Made by a program: the position numbers and the translations under genes
Part shown: positions 9,310 through 18,558 of the stretch, one piece after another
How the letters are laid out: every line of letters begins with the position of its first letter
Position numbering within the stretch: position 1 is the stretch's first letter
Assembly (NCBI GenBank): GCA_009746045.1
Contig: RPFO01000256.1
Location: 606,429 to 648,928, forward strand
From: Mesostigma viride
Lineage: Eukaryota; Streptophyta; Mesostigmatophyceae; Mesostigmatales; Mesostigmataceae
DNA length: 42,500 bases
Direction of reading: 5' to 3'
Notes under the pieces: generated by a model
What the model saw: only the letters and a program-made list of their open reading frames with translations
Databases searched by the model: none
Told to the model about the DNA's origin: nothing

Positions 9310-10590
9310 TCATGGGACAGGTCCTCGCCCACCCCACAGGGCATGCAGTTAAGGCAGGCACATCAGCTCAGCTCATTTGGGTTTTACCAAATTAAGCTGA
9401 GTGGCCAGCCGCCATGGTGGCGCCGGAGATTGTGGCACGCAGACGCGACAGCTGTCACGGACGCGCGCTATGTCATCCGGGCGCCCACTATGCACAAGAC
9501 CGGTGACGTGCGCAAGGAATTTGTCTTCTACGCATTTTCGACAAAGGCTAGTGACCGGGGGGGACACTAGCACTTGCAGCATAAGAGCGGACGAAAGTGT
9601 ACGTGCACGCGCGCCGGGCCAGGCACAGCTGGGCGCGCAGCACTGACTTGAGCGGACGGCAGCACAAGTGTGCAGCGTCGAGAGGATCATACGCGTGTTA
9701 GTGGACAGCTGGAGCTGAAGCTGGACTGCTGGACTTCAACAGCGCCGAGGCTATTGACAGGCCAGGTGTCTTTGTGGTGTAGAATAGCGGGTCAACGTTA
9801 TGAGGACTGGACAGAAAATGGAAAAGGACAATTTGCGGTGCGGAGCCAGATCGCTGGAATGAATGCGAAATCGCTGGCAGCCCTAAAAAGGGATTTCTTC
9901 TAGAAAGGAACGATTAGACGCAATGTTTGCTGGGCCACTCACACGCAAGGTGTGAGCGTGCAGATTGTCTGAAGGATATTATGCTTCGACCTTGCTGGAC
10001 GTGACTCAATGTCGGACATTCCCAGGGACAGAAATGCCGGAGCCTCTAGGAGATGAGATCGGCAACAGGGTAGCAATTTAGATTTGTCGGGATGCCTTCC
10101 TGCTTTTGTTGGCATGTGTGGTAGAAAGCCAGGACGGCAACTGGAATGCGGTTTCTATTCGCATGGTTCAGGCAGCAAGATAGTTTTGGCATTCCTGGCT
10201 GGACTGACAAGTGTGGCGTGTGTCATGCGTGTGGCATGACGAATGGTTTGGTTCATAGTCGAAGAGGACTCTCACGCAGCGTGTAGTCTCTTCGAGTCTC
10301 TCGTTAGTGGCCTTCGTGTTTCTCCCTTTCCTTGGGAGCAAGGCCGGTAGCATGTCATGGAGCGCTGCCTAACTGCGGGCTCGTGAGCATGGAGTGCATC
10401 GATATTGAGACTATCAACTTGTTGTAATTGTATTAACTTTCTCAATAAATTCCGCATGTGCGGCTTCATCATCAGACTGTGCAAATTGTGTGTTTTGAAA
10501 GCATTATTCTATAGCAGGGGAGGCAATAAGGTGGTTATCAGGCACGAGGGACAGTTCCTTGTCCTCGGCTGAGAGCCCACCTTTCTTTAA
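9310..10590 (+). repeat. 3' long terminal repeat of the Ty3/gypsy element
   Basis: The region 9453-10590 matches 5-1140 almost exactly. Its 5' part (9310-9450) is beyond the window for the first copy but recurs at 10591-10731. The start is set by the polypurine tract; a TG at 9313 would fit the usual TG...CA ends. The homology with the 5' copy ends near 10590, where another LTR start follows directly, so this copy may lack its last few hundred bases. Confidence 0.82.
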
Positions 10591-10731
10591 TCATGGGACA
10601 GGTCCTCGCCCACCCCACAGGGCATGCAGTTAAGGCAGGCACATCAGCTCAGCTCATTTGGGTTTTACCAAATTAAGCTGAGTGGCCAGCCGCCATGGTG
10701 GCGCCGGAGATTGTGGCACGCAGACGCGACA
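10591..10731 (+). repeat. third, partial LTR copy (first 141 bases)
   Basis: Bases 10591-10731 repeat 9310-9450 essentially exactly, then the sequence changes at ATTGTAGCACC. This is the start of an LTR of the same family joined head to tail to the 3' LTR, with no visible target duplication. It could be a remnant of an older insertion into which the present one went, or the product of LTR-LTR recombination. Confidence 0.75.
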
Positions 10732-12855
10732 ATTGTAGCACCATGCTGGGGGCCCAGCATACTCGAACACAAGGTGTTGCCCCCACACCTCCTTCCTGGC
10801 CACCAAGGCTGTCGCCAACCTTGGTGCCGAGTTTCTTTCCGCCCATGGCCCCCCTCCTGCACGCTGCCACGGCTGTACTGCCGCCCCCGTGTGGCCGCTA
10901 CGGTTTCCCGGCGGACGCAGGGCGGCACCCATGTCGTTCCCCCCGTTAGGGGGGCGGTTTCCAGTGGCTGCTCATTAAGCTTACGCCCCCGGACCGTCTC
11001 TCACAAGCCCAGGACCCATCACCAGCCCCACCCCCGAGGCTGGGATTTCCCGGCATTGAAACCTTTGTGGCGATACTACGGGCCCTCTACCCTACCAAGG
11101 CCTTGGCTTGGAAACTGCTTAGCCAAGGCCCTGACCAGGGCTTGTGTTGTTGTAGGAAATTTTTATGGCATAGATATGCCCCCCTGGCTGAACCGAACTC
11201 TTGATTGCTTTTCCTATAATGCATCATACAGGGTAAAAACAAAGGCGGTAAAACAGCCAGAATTGCAGCCTCGCCAGGCGAGCATTCTCTGCTGAAAAAG
11301 CAGGGCAATGATGAAGAGCGCGCTCCTCCCACCAAGATTTGCTCCAGCCCCGCATCCTCCCCGAAACTCCCGTCTGGCCACAGGCCGAAAGATGGGGTCC
11401 GCTGTCAGGCTCCTGGCAGTTATGGGCTACCCTGGCACCCCGCGCTAGCCATCCCCACGTTTAAGGCAGATTCGCCTCCACCTGTGATTCTTTCCACCGT
11501 AGCTGCTGGCCCTGGCCTGTATGGCTCCTTCCCTGACGTTGTCCGACTTAAAACGCAGCTTCCCCAGTGTCAGGAAGCTGCTTGCCGCACCCAGGGGTAG
11601 AGGGGAATCGTCAGTGGGCCCAGCGCCGGAAATCACACCCTTTTACTCACTGAAATCGTAGAGCCCCCCACCCAACAACCATTACCGTGGCCTGTAACGG
11701 TTGGTGGAGAACATAAAGAAATTTATTCCAGGCCTCTCCACGCCCGGAGAGGCCGATAGCATCGTCTTACATTCAGCGCAGCCGCCATAGCGGCCAGCCG
11801 ACCTTGCCAGCAAATGCTGGGATCAAGTTTTTGAAGCTGAAAAGAGGCCTCCCTACGTCCCCTACACCACTCTAAGTACTGACTATCATTCACATTGCGC
11901 CACGCATGCAGGCCTGCCGGCCGGCGCAGGTACAAGGTGTACTGACTGCCCATCACAGTTGCGCCACGCCTGGCGGCTGGCGCAGGTAACAAGGTCTAGT
12001 GACGTACATTAGAAGCTACCTAGGCCTGCACTCCGGAACCACACTCAGCCTCGGCACAAAAAGGGCCGGCCGGTGCAGTACCCTCGTGACAAGCGCTATT
12101 CTTACGCTACCTACGGCAGGTCGGTCCCCTTTGAGCCCGTCCACGCGTCATATATAAAATTCATGAGCGGACCTCAGCAAATAGCCCAGTAGGAATGTGT
12201 GTTGCATATCCATCCATCGATCGGGGGTTATGCTCACCGACTCCCCAACGGGAGCACGATACCGGCGCATGCACTCCCACTTTGTACACACAACACAATT
12301 GGGACAGTTAATTTCTGCCTGCTGAAGTGGCTTGGTTTTATTAAACGTAAATAACTTAGAAGTGTACCTAAATTTTAGGTGCCATTATTTTTCCCCCTGC
12401 ACTTCTACACTAAAACAAACAGATGCACCTGCACTAGACGCATCCCAACAAAGCCGAGTCCCAAGCTCTCATAAAAAAGAGATCCCTGGACCAGTACTTT
12501 GCAACTTGCTAGGCGGGCAGTGGCCCGCTTAATTGACGCCTTTACATTGCTACCATGCCAAATACATGGACTGTCAACTCAGCACAAGGCATCCGCCGCC
12601 ATGGACGCTATGCACGGGTCGCTATACCCGAGGCAGGCAGCGTCAATAATGAATCCGTGATGCTGGAGGGAGCTGCGTGCACAAGCCTCCCATCCGTCTA
12701 CAATTCTTGACAGTGAACCCAACGGGGACACCTCTGCGAAGCATAGATCCCCGGAAACACTGTTGTATTTTAGGTTAATTGATTAATGTAACTGGTGCTC
12801 CCGTTGGGGAGTCATTTTAGATAGCGCTGTCTGATTGATATCTCAGAAAAGCGCC
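10732..12855. other. gene-free stretch between retrotransposon and dioxygenase gene
   Basis: I see no convincing coding region on either strand. The first part (10732-11100) is rich in short inverted GC runs such as CCCCCCGTTAGGGGGG near 10940. Two similar segments near 11900-11990 (CGCCACGC ... GGCGCAGGT) are a local duplication. A TATATAAAA lies at about 12150. A scrap of LINE 3' end is annotated separately. On the minus strand, TGTAA at 12546-12542 is a candidate polyadenylation signal for the dioxygenase gene, about 310 bases past its stop. Confidence 0.5.
12186..12256 (+). mobile_element. LINE 3'-end fragment
   Basis: The segment contains TAGGAATGT, CCATCCATC and ACTCCCCAACGGGAGCAC in the same order and spacing as the LINE 3' end at 40799-40866. 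The last motif can fold as a hairpin (CTCCC/GGGAG, loop CAAC). A reverse-oriented GTGCTCCCGTTGGGGAGT at 12796-12813 is a further scrap. There is no coding part. Confidence 0.55.
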
Positions 12856-15800
12856 CTAGTTCTGCATCCACACGACCGAGTGCAGGCGCTTGTTGGCGAT
12901 GTTCTTGAACGTCTTGCGGCCGTGCAGCACGTAGTAGTTATCGAGCAGGATCGAGTCGCCCGACTGCATCTTGATGTTGACAATGTTGCGGTTAGTCACC
13001 TCGTTGATGTGGTCCAGGTCGGCGAGGGGGATCTGTGTGGTGACAAACGATTATCGGACACATGGTGACACACCAACAAGCATCACATGGACAAGCACGG
13101 TAAGGAGATGACAAGCAGATTATGGCACAGCATGTGGGCCAACCACCCACCCACAAATGCAGATGCTTCCATTTCCTGACCTGACTGACAGCCACCAACC
13201 TAATATTCCAAGAAGAGTGGGTGTCTACTGTCTAACACACACAGGGTTGACTGGCCTACCAAAAGGAAATAGGGAAACGAGAAGGTGAAGAAGAAAAAAG
13301 GAGAAGAAGAACAAGAAAAAGTGTAATGGCCTCTAAGCCAACTACCTTCTGCATTTCACCCAGGTGTTATCTCACTCATGGCCATCTCAAGTACTACCAC
13401 CCGAATCTCCCTGTCGCCACTCGGTATGACCCCGACACCATGACCACCCACCCACCTTCTGCATGTCGCCCAGGTACGTCTCGGTCATGGCCACCTCGGG
13501 CACGTCGCACTCGCGGTGCTCGCGTAGGTACCGGCTGTGGTTGTGCACGTTGCAGAACCAGACGGGGACCTTGGTCACCGGGTGGCGGGTCACGGGCGGC
13601 TGGACGGGCTCCACCGCCTCGAGCAAGTTCTTGCCCGTGCTGTTGTTCCAGTGGTAGGACAGGTCAAACTTCTCCTTGGTCAGGCCCAGGAAGAGCTTCT
13701 CAAAGATGACCATCAGCGGCTGGCGCAGCAGCTTATTGTCAGGCAAAAAGGAGAAGTCGAAGCCGGCCACCTTGAAGCGCACGCCCTGCGGGAACGTGAC
13801 AGGTGTCATGCAATGAGCCAGCAGAGGGCAGTTGGGCGAATGGGATTAGCCAACTTCCGTCACACTGTCGTCGAGATAAAAAGCGGAAAGGAGGGGGGCT
13901 AGGTGGGTGAAGATGCGGTGTGCCCAAGGGGAGGTCGCGGGAGCCAGCATACACACGTGTACGTGACAATGCAACAGAATCAAGCATGCTGACTGTGAGA
14001 CAGGCCCTTGGAATAACCCCAGATAACCCAGGACCTGTACACCATTCATCCGTATGAGTTATCGATCGCCCGCCCACGTTGGTCGTCAGGTGGTTGAACA
14101 CATTTTGTTTTAAAACCTATTTTCCATCCACGGATCTCCAGATTGATGTGCGTTGGACATGAGGCGGTTGATAACGAATCACGAAAATATACATTCTCCT
14201 AGACATATATACATCTTACATCTGCATGGTCCACTCACCTGGGACATGAGGCAGTCAAGCACCCTTGACGCACACCATCCAATCCTATGTACTAGCCATC
14301 AACCTCAAGACACGGTGCACCTCAAAAGCTGCCTCACCTTGGACATGAGGCGATTCAGCACGTCTCCCTTATACAAATCGCATCACTGACCTATCTACTC
14401 ACCTTGGGCATGGGGCGGTAAGCCCCACTTCTCCGAACTAATCATATTTACTAATCATCCAAAGATGCCCACGTCGCACCTTGGACATGAGGCGGTTGAG
14501 CACGTTGGCGTCCAGCTCGCGGTACATGCGGCGGCCGTCCAGCAGCTGGAACTCTCCACCCTCGTCGGCGGGGACAAAGCACGTGAAGCATGCGTGGCGC
14601 GGTGCCAGCAGCGTGGTCGCCTCGTTATGCATGCCAACGTAGTGCGCGGGCAGGTTGTTCACTGTCTCGTACACCACCTTTTGGGGGGGAGATCGTTGCA
14701 GTGAGGGGGAGAGGGGGAGCCGATGCCAAGGGAGTTTGGTTAAGGGATGGAGCAGGGTGAGGGAAGAAATAGAGGGGAAAAGGGAGGCAGGCAGGTTTGA
14801 AAGCATTCTTGAACACACACGTTCATGTCCCTTGTGATTCTCCCGATGAAGGCACAGGAATGAAGGACTGAATGAATGGCTGAACAAATGGGCGAAAACC
14901 TGAATGCCTGGACAAAGACCTGAATCTACAAGAAGCACGCATGGCCATGATGATATTAACTACCGAGGAAGTATCTACTTACTGATGAGTTGAGGGTGGA
15001 ACTTCAAGTGGATCTCGACAGCAACACCTAAACAAAAATTCATGAAAGTGCTTTTGCCAGCATGATTGTCAAGTAATTATTGTTGGACTGGTGCCTATTG
15101 AACACTATGGTGCCAACATACAGTTTGATCCAAGGCACACTCACCGGGTCGACAGACTTGCGCAGGCCGGTTTTTGACAGTGGATCCTCGCATGGAATAA
15201 GTCCCAGCACCTGGAACATTTGTCGGAGACCGGGGGCTGCCTTGGTGGTAGAGAAGCCCTTCAGAAGGACAGCCCCGTGCTTTTCGACCTGATTTGCGCG
15301 AGGACATCACGTTATCAAAGCGCACGAGCGCATTCAGATTCCGAGAAGTACGCGCGCATGACGTGTACATGCATGGAAAATCGCAGCTTTTCACCAACGA
15401 CCCGTCGAGTACAATATATACATGGCAATGACCGAATATATACCTTCTTCAGCAGGTCCTCCTTGTTCTTCTCGAACCACTCAAGCCCCTCCTTCGCATC
15501 CTCAGGTGCGTGAATCACAAGAGGAAACTCATACGCCATGTCAGCTGCATTCGCCGCTGGTCGGTTGAAGGCATCCAAACCCTCAGTATCCCAGACCGTG
15601 CTTGGGCACGGTACCAAAGTCGATTGCTTCGTCATCTTCTTCGGCTGCAAGTACAGAAGCACAGATACAGAGCACTAAGGTTCAGCCTAGGCATTAAACC
15701 CCTGCATGCCTCCATTATTTGCCAGTCCTAAGTTTTACGAGAAAGCTGGCTACCATAAGGCCGAAAAAGTGGCGTACTAACCAGAATGCGATCAAGGAGC

Positions 15801-16018
15801 TCGAAATCCCAAACATTCTTGCGGTACTCTTTCCGCTCCTCGGGGGCGGAGCTGACACACCGCACAGTGGATCGTCTACATTGATGGGAAGCCCGACCCG
15901 GCAAAGCCTTGGAGGAAGCCTTGGTCTTTAATCTACTCCCTGAAAACTCAGAGGCCGGGACTGGCTGGCATGCGCCAGCCTTGGCAAAGGTAGCACAGGT
16001 TTGAGCGGTGGCAGCCAT
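12856..16018 (-). CDS. clavaminate synthase-like / TauD-family Fe(II)/2-oxoglutarate dioxygenase, six exons
   Basis: Exons on the minus strand: 16018-15782, 15644-15444, 15288-15145, 14677-14480, 13785-13456, 13032-12856 (stop TAG 12858-12856). All five introns are phase 0 with GT donors and AG acceptors; the exon 4 acceptor has a poor pyrimidine tract. The protein is 428 aa. Residues 1 to about 60 are Ala/Ser/Arg/Lys-rich with few acidic residues, like a plastid transit peptide. The metal triad is His211-x-Glu213 (VGMHNEA) and His407 (LLDNYYVLHGR). Arg419 probably binds 2-oxoglutarate. The H-x-E form and the DN-x-x-VLH-x-R ending match plant clavaminate-synthase-like proteins of the TauD/TfdA superfamily. 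The reaction would be O2- and 2-oxoglutarate-dependent oxidation of a small molecule; the substrate is unknown. It is divergent from the arsS-like gene. Confidence 0.85.
13343..13392 (-). repeat. decayed copy of the exon 5 edge inside intron 5 of the dioxygenase gene
   Basis: This segment resembles 13453-13502, the 3' end of exon 5 with its splice donor: both read ACCTTCTGCAT-TC-CCCAGGT on the plus strand and continue with CTC--TCATGGCCA-CTC. It lies in the downstream intron, about 110 bases from the original, and has many substitutions. Read on the gene strand it still ends in AAG|GTAGTT, a possible decoy donor. Confidence 0.75.
14151..14424 (-). repeat. four decayed copies of the exon 4 edge and splice donor in intron 4
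   Basis: The end of exon 4 reads CACCTTGGACATGAGGCGGT on the plus strand at 14478-14497. Similar segments stand at about 14151-14175, 14235-14263, 14334-14364 and 14398-14424. The third differs from the exon at only two positions over about 29 bases. On the gene strand the copies keep AGGTGAG or AAGGTGAGT, better donors than the true one (AAG|GTGCGA). Spacing is 60-100 bases, so this looks like old tandem duplication of an exon-intron junction. Confidence 0.8.
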
Positions 16019-16584
16019 GGCAACAGGTTTGCACAACGACCCGAGCTGCCGAACCTTAATCAGAATGGAGAGGAAGTATCCATGGCAATTCGAGGCTCAG
16101 CTCGCCGCTGAGGTCAGCAATGGATAACAAATCGCTGTCAGGGCTCGCGATTAGCTCATGCTGCTGCCTTTGCTCGTGCAGGGCGTTGGAGGATTCTCTT
16201 GCGATCGTCATTACTGGCGCGGCGCTAACGCGCTGTGATGGACACATACACATGGGAAGACACGTGGACGGTGATGGCGCGTGCTTCTGGCTACGTGGGT
16301 GGACAGGCTTGTGGCTGGCATGTGACCTGCACGCTTGGGAAAAGATCCCGGATTCTTCTCGGCCGCGATCCAGGATGTGGATCCCGAGTATGCTGGCCAA
16401 TAGAGATGCAGCTAGGACTTGGTGCTCAGTGGCAATATTGTCAGAGGGCTCAGATCGATCGGCTCCCCAACAAACGAAGATCCAAGCGATTGGTAGTCCG
16501 TACTTGGGGTCCAGGGGATGCAAGAATTGCGGGAATTATCCTCTCGGGCTGTGGGCCGCGGCCGACGCGACTCGCGCAAAATAA

Positions 16585-17596
16585 TGTGAATGTTCTGAAT
16601 TCAGTTCAGTTCAGTTGGTTCCCACGTACATATGTACACCGTCCGCATTGGAAGTTTGTTATTATGGGTCAAATTTTGCCGTATTTGCATTACGAATAAC
16701 CCTGGATTGTTTGTTGGGGAGCCAGTCAGAGTCCCGGGTTTTTATTATTTAATTAAAACCTTTTGTTTGTTTGTTTGTCCTACAGCCGTTCAAGGCACAT
16801 GGGTACTTATTTAATTAATAAATTTCTTTTGTTTGTTTGGTAGATATCGTACACGCCGCCCCCAATTCGGCCGGCAATCCGGCCCGGCGGCCCCCCTTCG
16901 GCGGCCATAGGCTAGAGTCAGTGGAGGTCAGTGATACCCAGAGCCCACATGAGTTACACCCTCCGCATTGGTAGTTTTACTAAATAATTATGAGGCTGGG
17001 CGCCGACCAGCTGCAAACGATAAATAAAACAAAAGAATTTTAATTAACTAATTCCCGAGTGTAGTGAACTGTAGTTTTTGAAGCTACCAAACAAACAAAG
17101 AAAGTGTAAATAAATATTATTTTACTGTCACGTGTGCAGCTTTCTCGCTAACAAACAAAGAAATATGATTTCTGGCTGAAAAATGTGCTTTTCCTAGCCG
17201 TAAGAGCAGTGCATCCGGCTGGGTTATTACAGAACAAAGTCAACAAACAAAGAATTATTAAATTTCGCAGCCAGTTCAACGGTTGTTCGGTAACCAAACA
17301 AACAAACTAATAATTAATTAATTGGGCGGGTACAGTAGCACTTTCAACCAATAAAACGCTAATGTCTAATTCCGAAGGGCCTTTTGGCTGAACTGAATTA
17401 AAACTACCAATGCGGAGGGTGTAATTAATTAATTTTGTTTGTTTGTTTGTTGAGTCCAGTCCTCAGCCCCCGGAGTTAATTAATTAATTTTCTTTTGTTT
17501 TTTTTATGGTTTTCAGCCAGAACATTTTCCAGAAGCTAATTATTTAGTTAGAACTTCCAATGCGGACGGTGTACGCCGCTGTGAATGTTCTGAATT
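16585..17596. mobile_element. nested inverted-repeat element flanked by 17-bp direct repeats
   Basis: TGTGAATGTTCTGAATT occurs at 16585-16601 and again at 17580-17596, as a target duplication would. Just inside, GTACACCGTCCGCATTGG at 16631-16648 is the inverted complement of 17557-17574. A second, related pair (CACCCTCCGCATTGGTAG, 16955-16972, and its inverse at 17405-17422) is nested within. The interior is AT-rich, full of TTTGTTTG/CAAACAAA and TTAATTAA runs, unlike the GC-richer surroundings, and has no gene. It looks like a non-autonomous element inserted into a relative. Confidence 0.65.
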
Positions 17597-17673
17597 AGGG
17601 CTAGATTCATCACAGCAATCACAGGCCGCAGCAAATAGCAATCACCAGTTCACCACTCATATCTCATGAAGTC

Positions 17674-17760
17674 ATGATCAGATATTTTAATAGCCATTTC
17701 TCCTATTTCCCATCTCTGCACACGTTAGAGTGTACTGTAGGGGACCGGGGACGGACGACG
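17674..17760 (+). CDS. possible first exon of the arsS-like gene (tentative)
   Basis: The segment runs from ATG at 17674 in an open frame of 29 codons to GACGACG|GTAAGTAAG, a near-consensus splice donor. It ends in phase 0, matching the phase-0 start of the first recognisable exon at 18559. The residues (aromatic- and Ser-rich, then Arg-rich) could be part of a leader but resemble no domain. The alternative is that translation starts elsewhere in 17760-18600. No direct evidence joins it to the gene. Confidence 0.2.
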
Positions 17761-18558
17761 GTAAGTAAGTACACAGCATCAACGACGGTAGGCACACAGC
17801 ATCAAATAAAGCAATTTACACATAAATCCAGCGTGTCACGGAGACGTCAAGCTGGCATGCACCATACACCTACGCACCGGGAAGGTTTAGTGTACATGTT
17901 GGCATAGTTTATATCGACCAATTCACGGACACCAAGAAATCTTGTATGTCAGTGGATGACAGCCTGCTCTCTCTGTCGTCCTGAATAGAGGAGGTCTGGG
18001 CGTCACGCCAAAGTCTGGTTTACCTGAGGCTGCCGAGGCCCTGGCTGGGGACTTGCCGAGTATATCTGCGGTGTTCGTGTTAATTACAGAACCGACATGG
18101 ACGCGAAAATGGTTAATCGCTGCGCTTATGGTTCCATATGCCTAAAGAAGCAGCATGCACTTACTGGGTCGGCAGGGCAGCTTCGAAGGCCGAAGTCTCC
18201 ACAATACCCCTCGTTGACTCCAGCGAGAACGACCAAAACGATGGTTAAGCTGGAGCAGGGCGACAGTGGCGGTACTGGCACGGTATTGTGACTGGCATCC
18301 CGAATTGCGCATCACCTTGCCGGTATCCGTGCGTATTATGCTGAAATTGCCCGCGCCAGCGTCCGTGGTGTGCGAGTAGGCCCGCATTAGACGGCCGTGT
18401 TGTGCAAATAGGCCCGCATCAGACGGCCACGCAAGCCTCGGCTGGTAACATGTATCGTAATTCATTCTCGCAGCGCTCATGGCATTCAGCGTAAATGTGC
18501 GTCAAAACTCATAGATAGTGGCAGCGACAACCCTCTCCCATCCCTCGCGCACCCGCAG

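Larger units (their letters stand above)
16019..18558. other. divergent intergenic and 5' region of the two host genes
   Basis: The stretch separates the start of the minus-strand dioxygenase gene from the first certain arsS-like exon. It must hold both promoters, but I could not fix a TATA box or start site. Near 17674-17760 there is a short open frame ending in GACGACG|GTAAGT, a strong phase-0 donor followed by a partial repeat of itself; it could be a first arsS exon. The frame at 16120-16584 looks like chance. Most of 16585-17596 is a mobile-element-like insertion. Confidence 0.5.

Noticed and set aside
14984-15028. Possible extra dioxygenase exon of 45 bases with TTTAG and GTAAGT borders
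   Set aside because: In the phase required by exon 3 it contains a TGA; exons 3 and 4 join directly and keep the family alignment.
16120-16584. 154-codon plus-strand frame between the two host genes, a possible arsS N-terminus
   Set aside because: No domain, no plausible donor joining to 18559 in phase, and composition not like a transit peptide followed by an enzyme.
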